Assembly: GCA_029779535.1 (NCBI GenBank)
Contig: JAKPAG010000049.1
Span: 29,462-93,461, forward strand
Source of the DNA: Pseudomonadota bacterium
GTDB taxonomy: Bacteria > Pseudomonadota > Alphaproteobacteria > Sphingomonadales > Sphingomonadaceae
DNA length: 64,000 nt
Reading direction: 5' to 3'
Position numbers and translations under genes: made by a program. This document shows positions 1-9,211 of the stretch, one piece after another. A model generated the notes under the pieces. It was not told the DNA's origin and did not search any database. It saw only the letters and a program-made list of their open reading frames with translations. Numbering within the stretch: position 1 is the stretch's first letter; each line of letters begins with the position of its first letter.

Positions 1-1
1 G

Positions 2-583
2 TTCGCGCGCGCCTTTGCCGAGCGGTTCGCCGCGTTCCTGCCGGTCCAGACCTATCCGATCCGGGTCGGCACCCATTTCAATTCGGCCTTCGCGATGACC
101 CTGGCGCATGATTGGGCCAGCATCCACGATCCGGCGCTCGCCAGACTGATCGCGGGGCGCGCGCAGGACTGGTTCGGACAGGACCGCGCCTGTCAGGCGT
201 GGGAGCCCAGCGGCGACGATTTCCTCTCGTCCGCGCTGACCGAGGCGCTGGTGATGAGCCGCACGATGGGCGCAGGCTTTGCCGAGTGGTTCGATCTTTT
301 CCTGCCCGATGCCGCCGCGCGCAGTCCGGCCACGCTGTTCAGCCCGGCGCACGTGTCAGACCGCAGCGACGGCAAGATCGCGCACCTTGACGGCCTCAAC
401 CTCAGCCGCGCCTGGTGCTGGCGCGCGATTGCCAGCGCGCTGCCCGCCGGACATCCGGTCCGGCCGGTCGCGGCAGAGGTGGCCGAAAATCACATCGCCG
501 CCGCCATGCCGCATCTGGCGGACGATTACATGGGCGAACACTGGCTGGCGACTTACGCCTTGCTGGCGCTTGAGGCGGGCTGA
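2..583 (+). CDS. DUF2891 family protein, 3' part
   Basis: The reading frame is open from the window edge, so the N-terminus lies outside; 193 residues are visible. The stretch RVGTHFNSAFA, followed by a helix-rich, Trp-rich C-terminus (DWFGQDRACQAWEPSGDDF), is characteristic of DUF2891 proteins, which are predicted alpha-helical barrel proteins of unknown substrate. The apparent ATG at 95 is internal to the conserved region and is not the start. It is convergent with the porin gene; a hairpin lies between them. Family assignment is by motif recognition; no function is inferred. Confidence 0.75.
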   Translation, partial: FARAFAERFAAFLPVQTYPIRVGTHFNSAFAMTLAHDWASIHDPALARLIAGRAQDWFGQDRACQAWEPSGDDFLSSALTEALVMSRTMGAGFAEWFDLFLPDAAARSPATLFSPAHVSDRSDGKIAHLDGLNLSRAWCWRAIASALPAGHPVRPVAAEVAENHIAAAMPHLADDYMGEHWLATYALLALEAG

Positions 584-606
584 GCAAGGCGCGCCCAGCC
601 CGCCTC
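572..606. terminator. Bidirectional hairpin between convergent genes
   Basis: GAGGCGGGCTG at 572-582 is the exact reverse complement of CAGCCCGCCTC at 596-606, with a 13-nt loop. It overlaps the DUF2891 stop and lies just before the porin stop. There is no clear U tract, so termination is inferred from the stem and its position. Confidence 0.5.
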
Positions 607-612
607 GCCGGG

Positions 613-1290
613 TCAGAACCCGATCGTGAACGAGCCGACCAGCCGCGCATCGCCCAGCTTGCCGAAGGCATTGGTGCCGGTGTCGTGGTAGCGCACATCG
701 ACCTTGGCGCCTTTGAGCACTTCATAGGTCAAGCCGGCGTTCCAGGTGTCGTAATCGGGCAGATTGTCGACCTGCTGGTGCCCGAAGGCGGCTGAGGCGC
801 TGAGCTTGTCGGTGAGCGGCAGCGAGGCGCTGCCCTCGACATAGGTCGCAGGCTGGCTCGATCCGAAATAGTTGCCGGTGTGATAGGCGGTCACGCCCAG
901 TCCCAGCTTGCCGACATTGCCGGAAAGGCCCGCCTTCACTTCCAGCGTGTCGATCTTCACCGGCGCGTCGACATAGCCATAGCGGACCACGCCAATGTCC
1001 AGCTTGGCCTTGCCCAGTGGCAGGATGTAGCCGCCCCACAGATCGTATTCCTGCTTGATCCCGGCGAAGTCGACGTTCTCGGTGCCGGCCCCGGCATAGA
1101 AACCCCCGGCACTGACATTGACCGAAGCGAAGACGGCGGGATCGCCGTTCGACTGGCTTACCCCGCGCCAGACATAGTCGGTTGCGCCGGTCAGGCTGGC
1201 TGAAACGTCGATATCCTTGGCCTGCGCGGCGGCAGGGGCGATCAGGGCGGTGGCGGCGGCCAGCCCGGCCAGCATGGTCCTGGTATTCAT
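613..1290 (-). CDS. TorF family putative porin
   Basis: A 225-residue outer-membrane protein of the TorF/Gcw_chp group. The start ATG at 1290 is preceded by a good GAGGGAA ribosome site and opens a Sec signal peptide (MNTRTMLAGLAAATALIAPAAAQA). The mature part starts with the family signature: DVSASLTGATDYVWRGVSQ, then amphipathic beta-strand repeats ending in a terminal Phe (SFTIGF). The frame stays open upstream to 1380, but that extension has no ribosome site. Such porins are thought to admit small solutes; the substrate is unknown. It lies downstream of the aldehyde dehydrogenase on the same strand, separated by 155 bp that contain a hairpin. Confidence 0.82.
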   Translation of the reverse strand: MNTRTMLAGLAAATALIAPAAAQAKDIDVSASLTGATDYVWRGVSQSNGDPAVFASVNVSAGGFYAGAGTENVDFAGIKQEYDLWGGYILPLGKAKLDIGVVRYGYVDAPVKIDTLEVKAGLSGNVGKLGLGVTAYHTGNYFGSSQPATYVEGSASLPLTDKLSASAAFGHQQVDNLPDYDTWNAGLTYEVLKGAKVDVRYHDTGTNAFGKLGDARLVGSFTIGF

Positions 1291-1329
1291 GGCAGTTCCC
1301 TCATGGATTGCGGGCATGGCTTCGCCGGT

Positions 1330-1354
1330 CCCGCCGGACGCGCTGTCCGGCGGG
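1330..1354 (-). terminator. Hairpin between aldehyde dehydrogenase and porin
   Basis: CCCGCCGGAC (1330-1339) and GTCCGGCGGG (1345-1354) form a perfect 10-bp stem with a 5-nt loop in the gap downstream of the dehydrogenase gene. No U run is visible. Confidence 0.4.
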
Positions 1355-1445
1355 TGCAGGCGCAGTGGCCCTGTGGTCATGGAAAAAGGTAGTCCGGCGG
1401 GGGGACTGGAGAGGTGTGGCCCGCCCGCCGGACCGGGGGCGACCC

Positions 1446-2969
1446 CTAGAAGAAGCCCAGTTTCTTCGGGCTGTAGGACACCAGCATGTTCTTGGTATGC
1501 TGGTAGTGTTCGAGCATCATCTTGTGGGTTTCACGGCCGATCCCGCTCTGCTTGTAGCCGCCGAAGGCGGCGTGGGCAGGATAGGCGTGGTAGCAGTTGG
1601 TCCATACCCGCCCGGCCTGGATCGCCCGGCCGAAGCGGTAGCAGGTGTTGGCATCGCGGCTCCACACGCCCGCGCCCAGGCCGAACATGGTGTCGTTGGC
1701 GATGGCCAGCGCCTCGTCCGCGTCCTTGAAGGTGGTGGTGGAAACGACCGGGCCGAAGATCTCCTCCTGGAAAATCCGCATCTTGTTGTGGCCCTTGAAC
1801 ACGGTCGGCTGGATGTAGAACCCGCCGGCCAGATCGCCCGCCAGTTGCGCCGCGGCGCCGCCGATCAGCACTTCGGCGCCTTCGTCGCGGCCGATCTGCA
1901 GGTATTGCAGGATCTTGTCCTGCTGTTCCTGGCTGGCCTGCGCGCCGATCATCGTTTCGATGTCGAGCGGGCTGCCCTGCCTGATCGCCGCGACGCGCTG
2001 CAGGGCGCGTTCCATGAAGCGGTCATAGATCGATTCCTGGATCAAGGCGCGGCTGGGGCAGGTGCAAACCTCGCCCTGGTTGAGCGCGAACATCACGAAG
2101 CCTTCGATCGCCTTGTCGAAGAAATCGTCATCCGCCGCGCAGACGTCGGCAAAGAAGATGTTCGGGCTCTTGCCGCCCAGTTCCAGCGTGACCGGGATCA
2201 GGTTTTCGCTGGCATAGCCGGCGATCAGCCGGCCGGTGCCGGTTTCGCCGGTGAAGGCGATCTTGGCGATCCGCTTTGAACTGGCGAGCGGCTTGCCGGC
2301 TTCAAGGCCGAAGCCGTTGACCACGTTGAGCGTGCCCGGTGGCAGCAGGTCCGCGATCAGACCCATCAGCACCATGATCGAGGCCGGGGTCTGCTCCGCC
2401 GGCTTGAGCACCACGCAGTTGCCCGCCGCCAGCGCCGGGGCGAGTTTCCATGCGGCCATCAGGATCGGGAAATTCCACGGGATGATCTGCCCGACCACGC
2501 CCAGCGGTTCGTGGAAGTGATAGCCGATGGTGTCATGGTCGATCTCGCTGATCGAACCTTCCTGCGCGCGGACGCAGCCGGCGAAATAGCGGAAGTGATC
2601 GATCGCCAGTGGAATGTCGGCTGCCAGCGTTTCGCGGATCGGCTTGCCGTTGTCCCAGGTTTCGGCGGTGGCGAGCAGGTTCAGGTTTTGCTCCATCACA
2701 TCGGCGATGCGGTGCAGGATCAGCGCGCGTTCAGCCGGTGCCATGCGGCCCCAGGCGTCCTTGGCGGCGTGGGCGGCATCCAGCGCCAGTTCGATGTCGG
2801 CAGCATCGCTTCGCGCCACTTCGCATACCGGCTTGCCGGTGATCGGGCTGACGTTGTCGAAATAGCGACCATTGACGGGGGCGGTCCACTTGCCGCCGAT
2901 GAAATTGTCATAGCGCTTGGCGAAGGGCGCAACGAGCCCAGCGGCAGCGTCCGCGGTCAGCACGTTCAT
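1446..2969 (-). CDS. Aldehyde dehydrogenase, AldB/ExaC (acetaldehyde) type
   Basis: A 507-residue NAD(P)-dependent aldehyde dehydrogenase of the AldB/ExaC/AcoD group, which oxidises acetaldehyde or similar aldehydes to acids in the cytoplasm. The general base Glu lies in LELGGKSP (about residue 263) and the catalytic Cys in [11 protein letters not shown] (about 302). PWNFP and the C-terminal [11 protein letters not shown] are also present. Two in-frame ATGs exist (2978 and 2969). The GAGAGG ribosome site abuts the first and is 9 nt from the second, so 2969 is chosen. The AcoR-like regulator encoded just upstream on the same strand is the probable controller. Confidence 0.9.
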   Translation of the reverse strand: MNVLTADAAAGLVAPFAKRYDNFIGGKWTAPVNGRYFDNVSPITGKPVCEVARSDAADIELALDAAHAAKDAWGRMAPAERALILHRIADVMEQNLNLLATAETWDNGKPIRETLAADIPLAIDHFRYFAGCVRAQEGSISEIDHDTIGYHFHEPLGVVGQIIPWNFPILMAAWKLAPALAAGNCVVLKPAEQTPASIMVLMGLIADLLPPGTLNVVNGFGLEAGKPLASSKRIAKIAFTGETGTGRLIAGYASENLIPVTLELGGKSPNIFFADVCAADDDFFDKAIEGFVMFALNQGEVCTCPSRALIQESIYDRFMERALQRVAAIRQGSPLDIETMIGAQASQEQQDKILQYLQIGRDEGAEVLIGGAAAQLAGDLAGGFYIQPTVFKGHNKMRIFQEEIFGPVVSTTTFKDADEALAIANDTMFGLGAGVWSRDANTCYRFGRAIQAGRVWTNCYHAYPAHAAFGGYKQSGIGRETHKMMLEHYQHTKNMLVSYSPKKLGFF

Positions 2970-3104
2970 GGCATCCATCCTCTCGAATCGGTCCGGTCGG
3001 AATGGCCGGACTTGATTGTGGGGTGCCGGTGCCAGGGCTGGATAGATAGGGGGGCGGGATGGCCCGCCGCGGCCAGGTGTATCGCGGGCGAGACAGCCTT
3101 GCCG

Positions 3105-4061
3105 TCAATGCATCCCGCCCATGCCGGCGCGCTCCATCCGCCGGTACATGGTGGCGCGGCCAATGCCGAGCAGGCGCGCGGCGGCGGCGACATTGCCGTT
3201 CGAGCGGGCCAGCGCCTGACGCAGAACCGCGCGTTCGCTGTCTTCGAAAGTGCCGCGCTCGCCCGTGCCCAGGACGTCGGCCAGCGGGCGGGGATTGCCC
3301 AGCGCGGCGGCATCAAGCCGGAACTGGCGGCGCGCTGCGCGGGTTGCACCGATCACCAGATCGTCACGGTCCACCGCCAGCAGCGCGGTGCCGCGCCCTG
3401 GTGCTTCGGGTGCATAGACGATCCGCGCATCGGCAAAGCGGCGGCAGAAGAAATCGCGCTCGATCTGCCGTGCGGCGTCCTGCACCAGGGCGGAAATCAT
3501 CGTCGCCATCGCCTCGCCATGGTCGGTCCGGGCGCTTGACACATCCAGCGCGGCGACCAGCTGGCCTTCGGGGTCGAACACCGGCGCATCCATGCACGAT
3601 ACGCCGATGTTGCGGCTGGCGAAGTGTTCGTGGCGCAGCACGGTGACGGCGCGCGCCTCGACCAGGCAGGTGCCGATGCCGTTGGTGCCTTCCGCCGCCT
3701 CGCTCCATTCGGCGCCCGGGGTCAGCCCGATGGCGTCGAACAGGGCCGCATCGCCCGCGCCGCTACGCGCTTCGAGCACCACCCCGTCCAGATCGGACAG
3801 GATCACGCAGCACCCGGTCCGCCCGACCGAGCCGAACAGGTTGTCGAGCACGGGCACAGCGGCGGCGAGCAATTCGCCATTCGCTTCGCGCAACGTGGCA
3901 AGGCGCGCGGCCTCGATCCGGTCGCTCCGGCGTTCCATGGCTGGATCAAGCCCGTGATGCAGCGCCGAGCGGCACCACGAGGCGGCGAGCGAGGATTGCG
4001 CGGCCGCGCTGCCCGAATGGACCGTGCGCAATACGTGGTCGCTGTGCTTGCTGTCCGCCAT
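3105..4061 (-). CDS. AcoR-like GAF/Fis-HTH regulator lacking the sigma-54 AAA+ domain
   Basis: A 318-residue regulator. The N-terminal two-thirds match the sensory part of acetoin/aldehyde-responsive AcoR activators: a GAF domain with the hallmark EGTNGIGTCLVEARAVTV and FDPEGQLVAALDVSS, at about residues 60-190. The last 45 residues are a Fis-type helix-turn-helix (NGNVAAAARLLGIGRATMYRR). The roughly 240-residue AAA+ domain of true AcoR, with Walker A and GAFTGA, is absent, so it cannot drive sigma-54 open-complex formation. It lies upstream of and co-oriented with the aldehyde dehydrogenase and probably regulates it. The 136 bp to the eda stop should hold its promoter; I see no clear -10 or -35. 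Confidence 0.8.
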   Translation of the reverse strand: MADSKHSDHVLRTVHSGSAAAQSSLAASWCRSALHHGLDPAMERRSDRIEAARLATLREANGELLAAAVPVLDNLFGSVGRTGCCVILSDLDGVVLEARSGAGDAALFDAIGLTPGAEWSEAAEGTNGIGTCLVEARAVTVLRHEHFASRNIGVSCMDAPVFDPEGQLVAALDVSSARTDHGEAMATMISALVQDAARQIERDFFCRRFADARIVYAPEAPGRGTALLAVDRDDLVIGATRAARRQFRLDAAALGNPRPLADVLGTGERGTFEDSERAVLRQALARSNGNVAAAARLLGIGRATMYRRMERAGMGGMH

Positions 4062-4197
4062 GGCTGGGTCCTCTCACCCGCGCCGGATTGCGCCGGACGC
4101 CTTATGCCCTATCGCGAAGCAGGCTGCGCCTATCCTTGATCGGGCGCAAGTTGCTGTGCGGGCAGTCCGCGCCGGACTGTCTCGATTTCGGGACAGG

Positions 4198-4812
4198 TCA
4201 GCGCGGCAGGGCTACCGCCGCCCGCGCCGCCGCTTCGATTGCCGCGACATCCGGCGCGCCCTTGGGCACCACCCACGAGCCGCCGCAGCACAGCACCGCG
4301 TCAAGCGCCAGCCAGTCGGGCGCGGTCCTGGCGGTAATCCCGCCGGTCGGACAGAACCTGACCATGCCGAACGGGGCGGCAATTGCCTTCAGCGCGGGGA
4401 TGCCGCCGTTGGCTTCGGCCGGGAAGAACTTGAAGCAGTCCAGCCCCAGGTCCAGACCGCGCATGATGTCGCTGCTGGTGGCGATGCCGGGCAGGAACGG
4501 CACCTTGGCCGCTATGGCCGCTTTGGCCAGACTTTCGGTCAGCCCGGGGGAGACGATGAATTCGCTGCCGGCGGTCAGCGCATCGTCCAGCGCGTGTTCG
4601 TTCAGCACCGTGCCCGCGCCGACTACCGCGCCGGAAACCTGCTTCATCTCGCGAATGACGTCGAGCGCGCTGGCGGTGCGCAGGGTCACTTCCAGCACCG
4701 GCAGGCCGCCGCGCACCAGCGCTTCGGCAATCGGGCGGGCGTGGGCCACTTCGTCGATCACCAGCACGGGGATCACGGGGGCCAGGTTCATCAGGTCTTC
4801 GATGCGGTTCAT
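4198..4812 (-). CDS. eda: 2-dehydro-3-deoxy-6-phosphogluconate aldolase
   Basis: A 204-residue class I aldolase, normal length for Eda. It cleaves KDPG to pyruvate and glyceraldehyde-3-phosphate, the last Entner-Doudoroff step. The Schiff-base Lys is K128 in CFKFFPAEANGG. The catalytic Glu is E41 in EVTLRT. The phosphate-binding RFCPTGGI follows. It is the last gene of a four-gene operon; its start overlaps the glk stop by 4 nt, implying translational coupling. Confidence 0.95.
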   Translation of the reverse strand: MNRIEDLMNLAPVIPVLVIDEVAHARPIAEALVRGGLPVLEVTLRTASALDVIREMKQVSGAVVGAGTVLNEHALDDALTAGSEFIVSPGLTESLAKAAIAAKVPFLPGIATSSDIMRGLDLGLDCFKFFPAEANGGIPALKAIAAPFGMVRFCPTGGITARTAPDWLALDAVLCCGGSWVVPKGAPDVAAIEAAARAAVALPR

Positions 4813-5786
4813 GCAAGGTGTTCCGAGGCAAAGGCTGCCGCAGCCCCGAACAGGCCCGGCTGGGGATGGGTGATCAGCTTGACCGGCAGCGCGGCCATCA
4901 GCCTTTCGAAGCGCCCCTTGGCGCGAAACCGGCTGGCGAAGCCCGATTGCAGCAGGGTGTCCTTGATCCTGAGGCCCAGCCCGCCGGCAATCACCACGCC
5001 GCTGGCGCCCTGCGCCAGGGCAATGTCCCCGGCGACCGAGCCGAGCGAGAGGCAGAACCGGTCAACCGCGGCGGCGGCCAGGCTGTCCTCGCCGCTCACG
5101 CCGCGCTGCCACAGGGTGCGGTCGTCCAGCGCCTGGATCGCCCGGCCTTCGAGCGCGGCGAGCGCTTCATAAATGTCGACGATGCCGGGGCCCGAGACCA
5201 CCCGTTCGACCGAGACGCGGCGATAGCGCTGGCGCAGGCGCGCCAGCACCGCATCCTCGATGGAGTCGAGCGGGGCAAAGTCGATATGCCCGCCCTCGGT
5301 CGCCTGGACGCGGTACTGGCCCGCGCCGTCGCGCCAGACGTGCGCCACGCCGAGGCCCGTGCCAGGGCCGACGATCGACAGGGTGCCGCTGGCCGGCAGG
5401 TCGATCTCGGGGCCGCTCAGGTGGACGAAATGCCCTGCCCCGGCGCGGGCCACAGCATGGCCGACCGCGCCGAAATCGTTGACCAGGGTATAGCGGCTGG
5501 CCCCCAGCTTTTCGGGGATCAGCGCCGGGCGGATGATCCACGGGTTGTTGGTAAAGCGGATCACTTCGCCCCCGACCGGGCCGGCCACGGCAATCGCCAC
5601 GCTGGGCGGCAGCGAGCCGCCGCGCTGGCGGGCAAAGTCTTCCCATGCGGTCTGGAAGCTGGCGTGATCACTGGTGTGCAGCGTGGCCGGTTCGCCCAGC
5701 GTGATGCTGCCATCGGCGGCAATCGTCGCCAGGGCAAAGCGGGCATGGGTGCCGCCGATGTCGACGGTGACGATCTCGGTGCTCAC
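4809..5786 (-). CDS. glk: Glucokinase
   Basis: A 325-residue cytoplasmic glucokinase of the bacterial Glk family, which makes glucose-6-phosphate for the zwf product. It has the N-terminal phosphate loop [11 protein letters not shown] and the ATP/sugar-site motif [10 protein letters not shown]. The start is GTG at 5786, overlapping the edd stop as GTGA and preceded by GGAGG 8 nt upstream. Gene order zwf-edd-glk is the same as in Zymomonas mobilis. Confidence 0.93.
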   Translation of the reverse strand: MSTEIVTVDIGGTHARFALATIAADGSITLGEPATLHTSDHASFQTAWEDFARQRGGSLPPSVAIAVAGPVGGEVIRFTNNPWIIRPALIPEKLGASRYTLVNDFGAVGHAVARAGAGHFVHLSGPEIDLPASGTLSIVGPGTGLGVAHVWRDGAGQYRVQATEGGHIDFAPLDSIEDAVLARLRQRYRRVSVERVVSGPGIVDIYEALAALEGRAIQALDDRTLWQRGVSGEDSLAAAAVDRFCLSLGSVAGDIALAQGASGVVIAGGLGLRIKDTLLQSGFASRFRAKGRFERLMAALPVKLITHPQPGLFGAAAAFASEHLA

Positions 5787-7597
5787 AGCCCGGCCTCCGC
5801 CAACATTGCCGATCCGCCAAGTTCCGCGCTGTCGGCGTGAAGGCGCAGTACCGCGAACAGTTCCCGCCCGGTGCCCATGTCCGCCGGGGGCGGCGACGCG
5901 GCGCTGCGGGCGGACAGGTCGGCCAGGACTTCAAGCGTGCCGGTATGACCGCACAGCCGTACCACGTCGCCATCCCGGATCTGCGCGAGCGGACCGCCGG
6001 ACAGCGCCTCGGGCGTGACGTGGATCGCGGCGGGCACCTTGCCCGATGCGCCCGACATGCGCCCATCGGTGACCAGCGCCACCTTGAATCCCTTGTCCTG
6101 CAGCACGCCCAGCGGCGGGGTCAGCTTGTGCAGTTCCGGCATCCCGTTGGCGCGTGGGCCCTGGAAACGGACCACCACCACCACGTCGCGGTCAAGTTCG
6201 CCCGCCTTGAACGCGGCCTGGACCGCTTCCTGGCTGTCGAACACGCGGGCCGGGGCTTCGATCGTCCAGCGCTCGCGCTCGACCGCGCTGGTCTTGAACG
6301 TGCCGCGGCCGAGATTGCCCTGCACCAGCCGCATGCCTCCATCTGGCTGGAACGCCTGGGCGACCGGGCGCAGCATGGCATCGTCGCCGCTTTTTGCCGG
6401 GGCCGGGCGCCAGGCCAGCGCATCGCCGTCCATCACGGGTTCCTCGGCATAGGCGCGCATCCCGCCCGCAGCCACGGTCAGTACGTCGGCGTGCGCCAGG
6501 CCCGCATCCAGCAGTTCCCGCACCACGAAACTCATCCCACCTGCGGCGTAGAAGTGGTTCACATCGCCCGCGCCATTGGGATAGACCCGCGCGATCAGCG
6601 GGACCACGGCGCTCAGGTCATCGAGATCCTGCCAGTCCAGCTTGATCCCGGCAGCGCGGGCCATGGCCGGCAGGTGGATCGCATGGTTGGTCGACCCGCC
6701 GGTGGCGAGCAGGCCGACGCAGGCGTTGACGATCGCCTTTTCATCGACGACGCGGCCCATTGGGCGGTAGTCCTCGCCCTCGCGCCCGATTTTGGCCAGG
6801 CGGTGGACCGCCGCCCGGGTCAGGGCGGAACGCAGCGGGGTGTTCGGTGGCACGAAGGCCGCGCCCGGCACGTGCAGGCCCATCATTTCCATCATCATCT
6901 GGTTGGAATTGGCAGTGCCATAGAAGGTGCAGGTCCCCGGCGAATGATAGCTGGCGCTTTCGCTGGCGAGCAGGTCCGCGCGGGTGGCCTTGCCTTCGGC
7001 GTAGAGCTGGCGGACCTTCTGCTTGTCCTTGTTGGCCAGGCCCGACGGCATCGGCCCGCTGGGCACGAACACGGCCGGCAGGTGGCCGAAGCGCAGCGCG
7101 CCGATCACCAGCCCGGGCACGATCTTGTCGCAGATGCCAAGCAGCGCCATGCCATCGAACATCGCGTGACTCATCGCCACGGCGGTGGCCATGGCGATGA
7201 CATCGCGGCTGAACAGCGACAGTTCCATCCCGTCCTGGCCCTGGGTCACGCCGTCGCACATCGCCGGAACCCCGCCCGCGACCTGCGCGGTGGCACCGAC
7301 TTCGCGGGCATAGAGCTTCATCGCTTCGGGATAGCGGCCATAGGGCTGATGCGCCGACAGCATGTCGTTGTAAGCGGTGACGATTGCCAGGTTGGGCCCG
7401 CGTCCGCTGGCGATGGCGGGCTTGTCCTCCAGCGCGGCGGCAAAGCCATGCGCCAGGTTCGAGCACGACAGCGCGCCGCGGCCGGGAAAGCGCTGAGCCT
7501 CGCGGTCCATCAGCTCGAGATAGCGGCGGCGGCTGTCTTGCGATTTGTCGATGATCCGTGCGGTGACGCGTTCGACGATAGGGTGCAGCTTGGTCAT
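5783..7597 (-). CDS. edd: Phosphogluconate dehydratase
   Basis: A 604-residue IlvD/Edd family [4Fe-4S] dehydratase converting 6-phosphogluconate to KDPG. It carries the family signatures [19 protein letters not shown] and [14 protein letters not shown], and the C-terminal [21 protein letters not shown]. Cluster cysteines are plausible in [16 protein letters not shown] and GICDKIVPG. Length and context (only 4 bp after the zwf stop, 4-bp overlap into glk) match a standard Edd. Confidence 0.95.
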   Translation of the reverse strand: MTKLHPIVERVTARIIDKSQDSRRRYLELMDREAQRFPGRGALSCSNLAHGFAAALEDKPAIASGRGPNLAIVTAYNDMLSAHQPYGRYPEAMKLYAREVGATAQVAGGVPAMCDGVTQGQDGMELSLFSRDVIAMATAVAMSHAMFDGMALLGICDKIVPGLVIGALRFGHLPAVFVPSGPMPSGLANKDKQKVRQLYAEGKATRADLLASESASYHSPGTCTFYGTANSNQMMMEMMGLHVPGAAFVPPNTPLRSALTRAAVHRLAKIGREGEDYRPMGRVVDEKAIVNACVGLLATGGSTNHAIHLPAMARAAGIKLDWQDLDDLSAVVPLIARVYPNGAGDVNHFYAAGGMSFVVRELLDAGLAHADVLTVAAGGMRAYAEEPVMDGDALAWRPAPAKSGDDAMLRPVAQAFQPDGGMRLVQGNLGRGTFKTSAVERERWTIEAPARVFDSQEAVQAAFKAGELDRDVVVVVRFQGPRANGMPELHKLTPPLGVLQDKGFKVALVTDGRMSGASGKVPAAIHVTPEALSGGPLAQIRDGDVVRLCGHTGTLEVLADLSARSAASPPPADMGTGRELFAVLRLHADSAELGGSAMLAEAGL

Positions 7598-7601
7598 GGT
7601 C

Positions 7602-9041
7602 TCACTCGTGCCAGGTCACGCCGTCGCGTTCGGTCAGGGCAATGGCGGCAGAGGGCCCCCAGCTGCCGGCGGTGTAGGTCTTGGGACGCAGGCCGTGGGT
7701 GGCCCAGCTGGCGCGGATCGCGTCGATCCAGTCCCACTGCGCCTCCACCTCGTCGCGGCGGACGAACAGGGTCTGGTCGCCCTCGATCAGGTCGAGCAGC
7801 AGGCGCTCATAGGCGATCCGCTTGGTCGGCCCGGCAAAGGCATCGGCCATGGCGATGTCCAGCGGAACCGAACGCAGGCGGATGCCCTCGCGGTCCAGCC
7901 CCGGCACTTTGGCCATCAGCGACAGGGTGATGTTCTCTTCGGGCTGCACCGCGATGACCAGCCGGTTCGGTTCGGTCCGCGCGCCGCGCCCGGCGAAGAT
8001 CGAATGCGGGACGGGGCGGAACTGCACCACGATCTCGGTCTTGCGCTGTGGAAGGCGCTTGCCGGTGCGCAGGTAGAACGGCACGCCCTTCCACCGCCAG
8101 TTGTCGATATGCGCCTTGATCGCGACGAAGGTTTCGGTGTCGCTGTCGCGGCCCAGTTCATCGTCATAGCCGGCTACCGGCTGGCCATCGATCGCGCCCT
8201 TGCGGTACTGGCCGGTCACGGTCTCGTCCGGGTGGACCAGCCGCAGCGCGCGCAGCACCTTGACCTTTTCGTCGCGGATCGCGGTGGCGTCGTAATTGGC
8301 GGGCGGTTCCATGCCGACCAGCGCGAGCAGTTGCAGCATGTGGTTCTGCACCATGTCGCGCAGCGCGCCCGCACCGTCGTAATAGCCCGCGCGGCTTTCC
8401 AGCCCGACCGTTTCCGCCACGGTGATCTGGACATGGTCGATGTGTGCCGCGTTCCACAGCGGTTCGAACATGATGTTGGCAAAACGCAGCGCCAGCAGGT
8501 TCTGGACGGTTTCCTTGCCCAGGTAATGGTCGATCCGGAAGGTCCGGTCCTCGCTGAAGGCGCGGGCGACAGCGTCGTTGATCTCGCAGCTGGTGGCAAG
8601 GTCTGTGCCCAGCGGCTTTTCCAGCCCGATCCGCACCTTGTCCCCGGTCAGCCCGCCGGCAACCAGCCCGGCGATGGTCGGCTCGAACAGGCTGGGCGCG
8701 GTCGACAGGAAGATCGACAGGCCCTGCTCGATCGGTCCGACCTTGTCCGCGAGGGCCTGGAACTGGTCCGCCTGGTTGGCGTCGAGCGGCTGGTAATACA
8801 GGCGGTTGAGGAATTCGGCCATGCCGCCGCGCCGGTCCGCCGGCATGAACTTTTCGAGCGCGGCACGGGCGAAGTTGCGATAGCCCTGGTCGTCCAGTTC
8901 CTGCCGCGCCGTGCCGACGATGCGCAGTCCGGGCGCGATCAGCTTGTCGGCGCTGAGAGCGCAGAGCGAGGGCAGCAGCATGCGCTGCGCCAGGTCGCCC
9001 GTGGCGCCGAACAGCAGCAGTCGGTCGGCGGTAAAGCTCAT
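7602..9041 (-). CDS. zwf: Glucose-6-phosphate 1-dehydrogenase
   Basis: A 479-residue G6PD, first gene of the Entner-Doudoroff operon. The nucleotide-binding GATGDLAQR sits at residues 12-20, EKPLG at 141-145 and the active-site RIDHYLGKE at 169-177. The usual partner pgl (6-phosphogluconolactonase) is not in the operon, as in Zymomonas. The start ATG at 9041 has only a weak ribosome site. About 95 bp upstream is an ACGT-centred sequence that recurs upstream of the PEP-carboxylase-like gene. Confidence 0.95.
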   Translation of the reverse strand: MSFTADRLLLFGATGDLAQRMLLPSLCALSADKLIAPGLRIVGTARQELDDQGYRNFARAALEKFMPADRRGGMAEFLNRLYYQPLDANQADQFQALADKVGPIEQGLSIFLSTAPSLFEPTIAGLVAGGLTGDKVRIGLEKPLGTDLATSCEINDAVARAFSEDRTFRIDHYLGKETVQNLLALRFANIMFEPLWNAAHIDHVQITVAETVGLESRAGYYDGAGALRDMVQNHMLQLLALVGMEPPANYDATAIRDEKVKVLRALRLVHPDETVTGQYRKGAIDGQPVAGYDDELGRDSDTETFVAIKAHIDNWRWKGVPFYLRTGKRLPQRKTEIVVQFRPVPHSIFAGRGARTEPNRLVIAVQPEENITLSLMAKVPGLDREGIRLRSVPLDIAMADAFAGPTKRIAYERLLLDLIEGDQTLFVRRDEVEAQWDWIDAIRASWATHGLRPKTYTAGSWGPSAAIALTERDGVTWHE

Positions 9042-9136
9042 CAGCGGATACCCTTGTCATCCTCTCGCGGAATGGGCCGTGGGGTAGCAGCGGCGGACAG
9101 GGCGCGCCAGACCAGCGCAAACCAATGCAGAGGCCA

Positions 9137-9152
9137 TGCATACGTCTGCGCA
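9137..9152 (-). promoter_or_regulatory. Possible operator upstream of zwf (GCAnACGTnTGC)
   Basis: TGCATACGTCTGCGCA is an imperfect palindrome about ACGT, 95 bp upstream of the zwf start. Its inner 11 bases, ATACGTCTGCG, recur exactly at 23959-23969 upstream of the PEP-carboxylase-like gene, in the same orientation relative to the gene. A shared central-carbon regulator is inferred only from this coincidence. Confidence 0.3.
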
Positions 9153-9211
9153 GGGCCATGCCCTGTGGAGCGCCTTTCGCCGCCCGGGCTTTACGGGTAG
9201 ACCGCCGCGCC

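Noticed and set aside
2979..3104. Sigma-54 promoter for the aldehyde dehydrogenase
   Set aside because: A TGGCAC box exists on the minus strand, but there is no GC at the required spacing, and the adjacent regulator lacks the sigma-54 AAA+ domain.
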